Assembly (NCBI GenBank): GCA_013811975.1
Contig: JACCUF010000200.1
Span: 1-12,175, forward strand
Reading direction: 5' to 3'
DNA from: Geodermatophilaceae bacterium
GTDB taxonomy: Bacteria > Actinomycetota > Actinomycetes > Mycobacteriales > Geodermatophilaceae
Length of the DNA stretch: 12,175 bases
Positions 6,217 through 12,175 of the stretch are shown here, piece by piece. The position numbers and the translations under genes are program-made. How positions within the stretch are numbered: the stretch's first letter is position 1; every line of letters begins with the position of its first letter. Under the pieces are notes generated by a model. It saw nothing but the letters and a program-made list of their open reading frames with translations. It was not told the origin of the DNA and ran no database searches.

Positions 6217-8193
6217 TCAAGACCGGACGCCGTTCGCACGGCGTTCGCTCGCCTCGGTGTCCTCGGCCAGAGCGGCGACCACCGCCTCGGCGGTCTTGGG
6301 GCCCACGCCAGGGACCTCGGAGACCTGATCCACGCTGGCTGCCCTTAGCGCTCGCAGTGAGCCGAACTTCACGAGCAACGCCTTGCGCCGTACCTCACCC
6401 AGGCCTGGTACGTCGTCCAGCACAGAGGCCAGCATGCTCTTGGAGCGGCGCTGCCGATGATGGGTGATCGCGAAGCGGTGTGCCTCGTCCCGGATCCGCT
6501 GCAGCAGATAGAGCGCCTCACTGGTCCTGGCGAGGATCACCGGGTCTGCCTGGCCGGGAACCCAGATCTCCTCCATCCGCTTTGCCAGTCCAACGACGGC
6601 GATGTCCTCGATACCCATGTCGTCCAGAACTGCCTGGGCTGCCTGCACTTGCGGCGCGCCTCCGTCCACGACGACTAGGTTGGGCGGGTAGGCAAACTTC
6701 CTCCGAGCGCCGAGAGCGATCTCGGGACGGTCGGCTGCGTCGCCCACCAGTCCGCCACCGATCTCGGACTGCTCCCGGAGGTAGCGCGCAAAGCGACGGC
6801 GGACGACCTCGGCCACGGACAAGGTGTCATCGCGCCCACCCTCAGAGCTGATGAGAAATCGGCGGTAGTCCGAGCGTTTGGGGACGCCGTCCTCGAACAC
6901 GACCAGGCTCCCGACGACGTTCGTGCCCTGGACGTGGGACACGTCGATGCATTCGATCCGAAGCGGCGCCTCCGAGAGGTCCAGTGATTCCTGGATCTCA
7001 GCAAGCGCCAGGGAGCGCGCGGTCAGGTCGCTGGCGCGCTTGATCCGATGCCGGGCAAATGCCTCTCCCGCGTTGCGCTGCACGGTGTCCATGAGCGCCC
7101 GTTTGTCTCCGCGCTGCGGAACGCGGATACCGACCGGACCGCCGCGCAAGTCGCTGAGCCGCCGGATATGGGCCTCGACGTCCTCGGGCAGTTCCGGGAC
7201 GAGGATCTCGCGGGGTACGGCGTCGCGCGATGCCGCCCCCGAACCGTCGGCGTCGGCGTCTCCGCCGTACACCTGCAACAGGAACTGGGCGACCAGATCA
7301 GCCGTGCCGACGTCCTCGACCTTGTCGACGATCCAGCCGCGCTGGCCCCGCACCCGGCCGCCGCGTACGTGGAAGACCTGGACGGATGCCTCGAGATCGT
7401 CCTGGGCGAAGGCGACCACGTCGGCATCGGTGCCGTCACCCAGCACGACTGCCTGCTTCTCCAGGGCTCGCCGCAGAGCGCCGATGTCGTCGCGCAGGCG
7501 CGCGGCCCGCTCGTACTCCTGTTCGGCTGCTGCTTCGGCCATCTGTCGATCGAGGCGGCGGATCAAGGTGTCCGTACGGCCGCCCATGAAGTCGCAGAAG
7601 TCGTCCACGATCTGACGGTGTTCCACGGCAGTGACATTGCCCACGCATGGCGCGGAGCACTTTCCGATGTAGCCGAGCAGGCACGGCCTCCCGATCTGCC
7701 CGGCCCTCTTGAACACCCCGGTCGAGCAGGTCCGCGCCGGGAATACCCTCAACAAGAGGTCGAGGGTTTCTCTGATCGCCCAAGCGTGTGAATACGGCCC
7801 GAAGTACCGCACACCCTTGCGCTTGGGGCCGCGCATGACCTGCAGTCGCGGGTACTCCTCGTACAAGGTGACCGCCAGGCTCGGGAAGCTCTTGTCGTCG
7901 CGATAGCGGACGTTGAACCGCGGCTCGAACTCCTTGATCCAGTTGTACTCGAGTTGCAGTGCCTCGACCTCGGTGCTGACGACGGTCCAGTCGACATGGG
8001 CCGCGGTCGTGACCATCTGTCGGGTGCGCGGGTGCAGCCCGGCGAGATCGGCGAAGTAGGAGTTGAGCCGGCTGCGCAGGCTCTTGGCCTTACCGACGTA
8101 GATGACCCGACCATGGGTGTCGCGGAATCGATAGACCCCCGGCCCCTCGGGGATGCTGCCAACCGCCGGGCGATACGTCGACGGATCAGGCAC
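6217..8193 (-). CDS. uvrC: Excinuclease ABC subunit UvrC
   Basis: UvrC makes both incisions around DNA lesions in nucleotide excision repair, acting after UvrA and UvrB load on damaged DNA. All expected parts are present in 658 residues. The GIY-YIG nuclease begins at GPGVYRF and VIYVGKAKSLRSR (about residues 13-90). Four cysteines at about residues 153-181, in the TCSTG and CLLGYIGKCSAPC segments, match a proposed iron-sulfur site. A UVR helix pair, ERAARLRDDI, lies at about 209-243. The RNase H-like nuclease has IDVSHVQGTNVV near 414, VVVDGG near 507 and ITHHRQRRSKS near 577. Two helix-hairpin-helix motifs, VPGLGEVRRK and VPGVGPKTAE, end the protein (about 590-637). I chose the GTG at 8193 (VPDPSTYRP) because the longer frame to 8289 runs into the upstream gene and is not family-like. 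Spacing to that upstream gene is 10 bases. Confidence 0.96.
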   Translation of the reverse strand: MPDPSTYRPAVGSIPEGPGVYRFRDTHGRVIYVGKAKSLRSRLNSYFADLAGLHPRTRQMVTTAAHVDWTVVSTEVEALQLEYNWIKEFEPRFNVRYRDDKSFPSLAVTLYEEYPRLQVMRGPKRKGVRYFGPYSHAWAIRETLDLLLRVFPARTCSTGVFKRAGQIGRPCLLGYIGKCSAPCVGNVTAVEHRQIVDDFCDFMGGRTDTLIRRLDRQMAEAAAEQEYERAARLRDDIGALRRALEKQAVVLGDGTDADVVAFAQDDLEASVQVFHVRGGRVRGQRGWIVDKVEDVGTADLVAQFLLQVYGGDADADGSGAASRDAVPREILVPELPEDVEAHIRRLSDLRGGPVGIRVPQRGDKRALMDTVQRNAGEAFARHRIKRASDLTARSLALAEIQESLDLSEAPLRIECIDVSHVQGTNVVGSLVVFEDGVPKRSDYRRFLISSEGGRDDTLSVAEVVRRRFARYLREQSEIGGGLVGDAADRPEIALGARRKFAYPPNLVVVDGGAPQVQAAQAVLDDMGIEDIAVVGLAKRMEEIWVPGQADPVILARTSEALYLLQRIRDEAHRFAITHHRQRRSKSMLASVLDDVPGLGEVRRKALLVKFGSLRALRAASVDQVSEVPGVGPKTAEAVVAALAEDTEASERRANGVRS

Positions 8194-8203
8194 GGAGTCC
8201 AGC

Positions 8204-9733
8204 CTACGACCGGGGTCTCGGATCGGGCGGCGGCGATCCGGTTGCCACGTGCCCGGCCGGCAGCAGGCCCTGCTCGGCACGCCAGACAATGGTGCTGGCC
8301 ATCACGCCGAAAACGAGTTGGTGGGCGGGCAGTTGGGCGTACCAGTAGGCGCGGCCGAGCCAACCACTCGGCTGAAACGTCACCCGCTGTACGTAGCGGG
8401 AGCGCCCGTCGGGTAGGGGATGTACGGACAGTTTCAGGAGGGCCTTGCCGGGAAGGCGCATCTCGCTGCGGAGCAGTACCGAGGTTCCCGCTTCGACCGC
8501 CTCGATCCGCCAGGTGTCCCAGGTCGCGCCGGGGATCAGCTGGCGCGGCGCGATCGTCCGGTTGCCGATGCCACCGAGCAGGCCGTCGAGCCAGCCGCGC
8601 GCAGCCCAAACACCAGGCAGAGTGTTCCAGCCTCGTCCGCCACCCATGCTGCCGAGCACCTGCCAAACCCGCTGCGTCGGGACCGCGGCCACCAGGACGT
8701 GCTGGCTGTGCAGCACGGTCGGCCCGGAGCCGACTGGGTCGTTCGGCCGGGCACCGGCCGGTCCCACCTGCTCCAGGGCGCGGTGCAGAGCGACATCCAC
8801 CGTCGTCGGACCGCCGGGGGGCAGGCCGAGCTTTCCGGCGTGGTCGTTCTCCCGGCACACCATGTTGTGACTCATCGAGTCCAACAGGGGCCCGGCGAGA
8901 TGCCGGTCCACCGGGGTCAAGGCCTCGACCGCCAGCGCCGTCCAGGCGGTTCTGGCCTCCGGCACCCGAACCGTCACATAGGCGCCGAGTCCCGCTGTTC
9001 GGGCGTAGCGGGCGCTGAGCTCGCGATAGCTGACGACATCCGGGCCGCCGATGTCGAAGGTCCGGTTCGTCCCGGTGGGCAACGCCAGGCAGGCAACCAG
9101 GTAATGCAGCGCGTCGTCGATGCCGATCGGCTGCACCAAGCAGTCCATGCGGGCGGGCATGGGCAGCACCGGCAGTGACTCGGCCAGGTGGCGAATCATC
9201 TCGAAACCGGCCGACCCCGAGCCCAGAATGACACCGGCCTGCAGCACAGCCGTCGGGACCCCCGACGCAAGTAGGAGTTCGCCTACCTCGTGCCGCGAGG
9301 CCAGGTGCGGTGAGACCGGCTCACCGTCGGGCGGCTGCAGTCCGCTGAGATAGATGATCTGCGACACGCCGATGCGTCGCGCGCTTCCGGCAACGGCCAG
9401 GGCCGCCGACCGGTCCCGGATGGTGAAGCCTGGGCGGTCCTGACCCCAGCCAACGCGGCCGCCCGGCTTGCGCCCGGCCGCTCCATCCATGCCATGAACG
9501 AGGTAGTACAGGGCGTCGATCTCGTCGCAGGCCTTGTCGAGGGTGGCCCCGTCGGCGATATCCCCCACCATCAGTTCGACCTGATCGCCCCAGCCACTGA
9601 TCCGAGCGCGCTCGGGATCGCGAACCAGGCAGCGCACCCAATGGCCGTCGGCGAGCAGCCGACCGACCAATCTGGTGCCTACGTAGCCGGTCGCACCGAG
9701 CACCAGACAACGCACTTGCCTATCCTGCGCCAC
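8204..9733 (-). CDS. NAD(P)-binding SDR protein with C-terminal DUF2867 domain
   Basis: The N-terminal part, residues 1 to about 330, is an atypical short-chain dehydrogenase/reductase of the NmrA/epimerase-like kind. It has the nucleotide-binding GATGYVG at residues 13-19, DIADGATLDKA, YYLVHGM and IIYLSGLQ. The SPHLASRHEVG stretch has no YxxxK catalytic pair, so ordinary dehydrogenase activity is doubtful. The rest, about residues 350-495, is a DUF2867 domain (WNTLPGVW, WDTWRIEAVE, a YVQRVTF strand and GRAYWYAQLPAHQLVF), whose function is unknown. This two-domain layout is a known bacterial family; its substrate is unknown. The start is GTG 9733. An in-frame GTG at 9715 preceded by AGGATAGG is a real alternative and would remove six residues. 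The stop is 10 bases before uvrC, so the two are probably cotranscribed. Confidence 0.88.
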   Translation of the reverse strand: MAQDRQVRCLVLGATGYVGTRLVGRLLADGHWVRCLVRDPERARISGWGDQVELMVGDIADGATLDKACDEIDALYYLVHGMDGAAGRKPGGRVGWGQDRPGFTIRDRSAALAVAGSARRIGVSQIIYLSGLQPPDGEPVSPHLASRHEVGELLLASGVPTAVLQAGVILGSGSAGFEMIRHLAESLPVLPMPARMDCLVQPIGIDDALHYLVACLALPTGTNRTFDIGGPDVVSYRELSARYARTAGLGAYVTVRVPEARTAWTALAVEALTPVDRHLAGPLLDSMSHNMVCRENDHAGKLGLPPGGPTTVDVALHRALEQVGPAGARPNDPVGSGPTVLHSQHVLVAAVPTQRVWQVLGSMGGGRGWNTLPGVWAARGWLDGLLGGIGNRTIAPRQLIPGATWDTWRIEAVEAGTSVLLRSEMRLPGKALLKLSVHPLPDGRSRYVQRVTFQPSGWLGRAYWYAQLPAHQLVFGVMASTIVWRAEQGLLPAGHVATGSPPPDPRPRS

Positions 9734-9868
9734 CGTGAGGTGGCCAACGGTGGCGGGGCGCCGCGCCAGCTACCCGCGTGCCCACGAGGTGCCAGCCGTC
9801 TCCCCACCGAGGCCACCTGATCGGCCGGGAGGCACTATCAGCACAGTGCGTACGCGACGAGGGCCGAT
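9734..9868. promoter_or_regulatory. Divergent intergenic region between SDR gene and azlC
   Basis: These 135 bases must carry the start signals for the SDR-uvrC transcript (minus) and azlCD (plus). An 8-bp inverted pair, AGGTGGCC at 9738-9745 and GGCCACCT at 9811-9818, spans most of it but is too far apart to form a good local hairpin. A GAGGG ribosome binding site at 9859-9863 precedes azlC. I see no convincing promoter boxes. Confidence 0.4.
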
Positions 9869-10588
9869 GTGAGCAGATCCGACTTCCCGCCGGAGTTCGG
9901 CTGGCGGCCGGGGTTACGGGTCGGTGTCGGCTTGGGCCTGGCGGTGTTCCCGGTCGCGGTGAGCTTCGGTGCGCTCGCGACCACCCTCGGCTGGCCGATG
10001 CTTCCCACGATCCTTTGCTCGGTGGTCGTCGTCTCCGCCGGGGGGCAATTCGCCCTGCTGACCACGTTGACTGCCGGCAGCGGTCTGCCACTTGCTCTGG
10101 GTGCTGCGACGTTGATCAACCTGCGGTTCTTACCGATGGGGGTTTCCGTAGCTGGAAGCCTCGTGGGACCGGCCTGGAAGCGCGCGCTGGCCGCGCAGAC
10201 GATCCTGGACGGATCCTGGGCGGCGGCCTATCAAGGTGGGGGACGCTACGACCGGCGGAAGATGTTCGGGGCCAGTGCTGTCCAATGGGTGGCCTGGGTC
10301 CTGGGAACAGTCGTGGGTGTTGTTGCCGCTCCGCAACCTGAACTGGTCGAGTCTCTCGGCCTGGATCTGGTCTTTCCCGGCTTCTTTCTCGTCCTTTTGT
10401 TGGACTCGTTCCGCACTACCCCGCGGGCGCCCTGGATCGCCGGAACGGCCATCCTGCTCACTGGTGGATTGGTCTTCGTGGCGCCTATCGGAGTCGCCGT
10501 GCTGCTCTCCTCGTTGGCCGCGTTCCTGGTGCTGATCGGCCGTGGCCGGCGAGGTCCCGATCCATCCGATCTCGTGGAACCGGCGTGA
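9869..10588 (+). CDS. azlC: AzlC family branched-chain amino-acid export subunit
   Basis: AzlC is the large membrane subunit of the two-part AzlCD exporter, which in Bacillus subtilis exports branched-chain amino acids and related analogues such as azaleucine. The 239 residues contain about seven hydrophobic segments: about 18-38, 41-62, 70-90, 132-152, 162-182, 190-205 and 207-226. Family features are FPVAVSFGALA, VVVSAGGQFALL, NLRFLPMGVSVAGSL, and FPGFFLVLLLDSF in a later helix. The start GTG at 9869 is preceded by GAGGG at 9859-9863, 5 bases upstream. The stop overlaps the azlD start, so the pair is coupled. The specific substrate cannot be read from the sequence, and no adjacent regulator gene is visible. 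Confidence 0.93.
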   Translation: MSRSDFPPEFGWRPGLRVGVGLGLAVFPVAVSFGALATTLGWPMLPTILCSVVVVSAGGQFALLTTLTAGSGLPLALGAATLINLRFLPMGVSVAGSLVGPAWKRALAAQTILDGSWAAAYQGGGRYDRRKMFGASAVQWVAWVLGTVVGVVAAPQPELVESLGLDLVFPGFFLVLLLDSFRTTPRAPWIAGTAILLTGGLVFVAPIGVAVLLSSLAAFLVLIGRGRRGPDPSDLVEPA

Positions 10589-10890
10589 CTGTCTGGGTGG
10601 CGATCGGCGCCCTGGCGATCATCAACTTCGTGATCAAAGCAGCCGGACCGGCGTTGCTTGGAGATCGTCCACTACCACCCCGGGTATCGCTGGTGGTCCA
10701 TTCGCTTGCCCCCGCTCTGCTTGCCGGACTGCTGATTGTGCAGTTGCTCGGCGAGGGATGGCGTGCGTTTGACTGGAAACTGCTGCCCGGCTTGGCCGCG
10801 ATCGGTGTGCTGTGGATGCTGGGCCGCAGCCAGATCGTCTGCCTGATCGGCGGAGTGCTTGTCACCGTGGCGATCCGCGCGCTGGCCTGA
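10585..10890 (+). CDS. azlD: AzlD family small exporter subunit
   Basis: AzlD is the small partner of AzlC. At 101 residues it has the usual size and three to four hydrophobic helices: about 3-22, 37-56, 64-84 and 85-100. Its first helix contains IINFVIKAAGPAL and the next VHSLAPALLAGLLIVQLL, both typical of the family. It starts with GTG at 10585, overlapping the azlC stop by four bases (GTGA), so translation is coupled and a 1:1 complex is likely. It ends 60 bases before the convergent M23 gene. Confidence 0.93.
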   Translation: MTVWVAIGALAIINFVIKAAGPALLGDRPLPPRVSLVVHSLAPALLAGLLIVQLLGEGWRAFDWKLLPGLAAIGVLWMLGRSQIVCLIGGVLVTVAIRALA

Positions 10891-10950
10891 CTGCCCTCTC
10901 CTGCTGGTCAGCCAAGATGGGTGCAACAGCCTCGCCTGCCGCTGCGCGGC

Positions 10951-12175
10951 CTACACGTATATGCCTCGACTGGCCAACCACCGCACTGGGTCGACGCGGA
11001 CCCCGTCCAGACCCCCGATATAGACCTCGAAATGCAGGTGTGGACCGGTGGAGAAGCCCCGCGATCCGACCAGCGCGATCTCCTGCCCTGCGGTCACCCG
11101 CTGCCCGGTCACCACTTTGATGACTTCCATATGGCCGTAGACCGTCACATCGCCGTTGTCATGCCTGATGTAGACGGCCAGCCCGAATCCGGCCGCGGAC
11201 CCCGCCTTCACCACGACTCCGTCGCCAGCGGAATACATGGGTGTGTACATCGGCGCGGCGATGTCGATCCCCCAGTGCATGCTCCCCCAGCGCTGACAGA
11301 AGCAGCTGGTGAATCTCCCGGCCAGGGGCAGCGCCCAGCTCCCCGACAGCACCGGGCCGCCGCCATAGGCCGCAGCCCTGGCAGCCGCCTCGGCCGAATA
11401 CTGGCCTTCTACGTCCAGCTCATACTGGGCAAACGCCGCGGCTGCCCCTTCCGGGCCCAGAAGCTCCATCAGCGCCGCATAGAACGTGGCATCGGTCTGC
11501 GCCTGCTGTGCCAGGAGCGCGGGCAGCTTCGCCTCTTGCTCTTCCAGCATCGCCGTTGCCTGCGCGAGAGTGGCCCGCGCCTGTGCCTCGGCCGCGGCCT
11601 CGGTTCCCAATGCGTCCGTGGCTTCCGTCTCGGCCGCAGCGCTGCTCGCCTGAGCGGCCACCACGCGCTCCAGCACCTCGGCACGGCTGGTCGCGACGGC
11701 CGCCAAGAGTCCAGCCCGCTCGATCAGGTCGGCCGGGCCATTGGAATCCAGAAGCAGCATGCTGATGGCCAGCTGACTATCGCCATTGATGTAGGTGTCC
11801 CGGGCGAAGCTCTCGAGAGCCTCCTGGGCCAGGCGCAGCTCACGATTGGTCACGGTTGAGGTCGAGCGCGCAACGTCAGCCCGCACTCTCGCCTTGGCGA
11901 GGTCGGCCTCTGCCTGGCGGTAGGTGTCGGCGGCCGCCAGGGCCGCCACAGTAAGCGCGGCAAGTTGTTCTTCGGTCAGAGTGAGCAGCTGGGCCAGTCG
12001 GGTCGCTTCAGCAGCCAGGGCCTCGCGACCCTCGCTGGCCCCTTCGATCGCCTCGCTGAACGATGCCGGCACGTCCGGCGCGTCGCCGGATGGTGTGCCG
12101 GTGGACGGCGGTGTGTCGCTGGACGGCGGTGTGTCGCTGGACGGCGGTGTGTCGCTGGACGGCGGTGTGTCGCTG
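10951..12175 (-). CDS. M23 peptidoglycan endopeptidase with coiled-coil region (5' end outside window)
   Basis: M23 metallopeptidases cut peptide cross-links in peptidoglycan outside the membrane. The frame is open to the right edge, so at least 407 residues are visible and the true N-terminus, probably with a signal peptide, is missing. GTG at 12072 is only an internal codon. The order is: a Pro/Ser/Thr/Asp tandem repeat (12103-12174); a long Ala/Glu-rich coiled coil over roughly 220 residues, like EnvC/RipA-type regulators; then the M23 domain at the C-terminus. Zinc ligands are intact: HWGID near 11262-11276, GHM near 11130, and HLHF near 11030-11041. The coiled coil resembles division-linked amidase activators, but conserved ligands mean this protein may be catalytically active. 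A CFC pair sits just before the first ligand. The gene is convergent with azlCD. Confidence 0.92.
   Translation of the reverse strand, partial: SDTPPSSDTPPSSDTPPSSDTPPSTGTPSGDAPDVPASFSEAIEGASEGREALAAEATRLAQLLTLTEEQLAALTVAALAAADTYRQAEADLAKARVRADVARSTSTVTNRELRLAQEALESFARDTYINGDSQLAISMLLLDSNGPADLIERAGLLAAVATSRAEVLERVVAAQASSAAAETEATDALGTEAAAEAQARATLAQATAMLEEQEAKLPALLAQQAQTDATFYAALMELLGPEGAAAAFAQYELDVEGQYSAEAAARAAAYGGGPVLSGSWALPLAGRFTSCFCQRWGSMHWGIDIAAPMYTPMYSAGDGVVVKAGSAAGFGLAVYIRHDNGDVTVYGHMEVIKVVTGQRVTAGQEIALVGSRGFSTGPHLHFEVYIGGLDGVRVDPVRWLASRGIYV
12103..12174 (-). repeat. Four perfect 18-bp tandem repeats encoding Ser-Asp-Thr-Pro-Pro-Ser
   Basis: On the plus strand the unit GGACGGCGGTGTGTCGCT occurs at 12103-12120, 12121-12138, 12139-12156 and 12157-12174, with no mismatch, and continues into the right edge. 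On the minus strand, in the M23 frame, each unit reads S-D-T-P-P-S. A shorter degenerate unit (TGTPS, about 12088-12102) follows on the protein side. The array is likely longer outside the window. It forms a flexible, proline-rich linker between the expected N-terminal signal and the coiled coil. Confidence 0.93.

Noticed and set aside
6024..6239. A 71-codon minus-strand open frame overlapping the end of uvrC.
   Set aside because: Its GTG start lies inside uvrC. The family-like N-terminus is in another frame from the ATG at 6190, so this is a frame of the S41 pseudogene, not a gene.
8194..8289. A 32-residue N-terminal extension of UvrC.
   Set aside because: It overlaps the upstream SDR gene and has no similarity to UvrC N-termini, which begin shortly before the GPGVYRF motif.
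7954..9018. A 354-codon plus-strand open frame across the 5' end of uvrC and the SDR gene.
   Set aside because: Its product is Arg/Pro/Ser-rich low-complexity sequence with no family features, and it is antisense to two recognised genes.
9738..9818. Inverted repeat AGGTGGCC / GGCCACCT around the SDR-azlC intergenic region.
   Set aside because: Arms are only 8 bp with 65 bases between them, which is expected by chance in GC-rich sequence; no operator can be claimed.
10884..10913. A hairpin between azlD and the M23 gene (GGCCTGAC / GTCAGCC).
   Set aside because: The stem is short with a bulge, overlaps the azlD stop, has a 15-base loop and no T-run, so it is too weak to call a terminator.
12103..12175. 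A CRISPR-like array.
   Set aside because: The 18-bp units abut with no spacers and encode an in-frame hexapeptide, so this is a coding tandem repeat.

Overview
The window looks like a chromosome segment of a high-GC Gram-positive bacterium (Actinomycetota). The evidence is the GC-rich sequence, frequent GTG starts, a clear WhiA sporulation/division regulator, and the conserved actinobacterial order uvrC, rapZ, yvcK, whiA, gap, pgk. I cannot name a genus from this sequence.

Layout, left to right. Positions 1-4648 hold a tightly packed minus-strand block, transcribed rapZ > yvcK > whiA > gap > pgk. The first three genes overlap by a few bases, gap follows after 68 bases and pgk after 12. pgk runs off the left edge, so only its N-terminal half is visible. 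The block joins cell-envelope and division control (RapZ, YvcK, WhiA) to two consecutive steps of central glycolysis (GAPDH, phosphoglycerate kinase). Positions 4785-5753 hold a plus-strand gene for an uncharacterised helical, ferritin-like protein, followed by a strong GNRA-capped hairpin. Positions 5815-6190 hold the decayed minus-strand remnant of an S41 (C-terminal-processing/tricorn-type) peptidase. One frameshift and one internal deletion have removed its whole catalytic core. Positions 6217-9733 hold uvrC and, 10 bases upstream of it, a two-domain SDR/DUF2867 protein, both on the minus strand.

From 9869 to 10890 on the plus strand is an azlC-azlD pair for a branched-chain amino-acid exporter, divergent from the SDR gene. 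Convergent with it, at 10951-12175 on the minus strand, is a secreted-type M23 peptidoglycan endopeptidase with a long alanine-rich coiled coil. Its 5' end lies beyond the right edge. The last 72 bases of the window that can be read as full units are four perfect copies of an 18-bp repeat encoding Ser-Asp-Thr-Pro-Pro-Ser.

Most of the window is conserved housekeeping sequence. I found no new defence or mobile system, no tRNA or rRNA, no CRISPR array and no insertion sequence. The points most worth a second look are the internally deleted S41 peptidase behind uvrC, the in-frame hexapeptide repeat in the M23 protein, and the ferritin-like gene that separates uvrC from rapZ.
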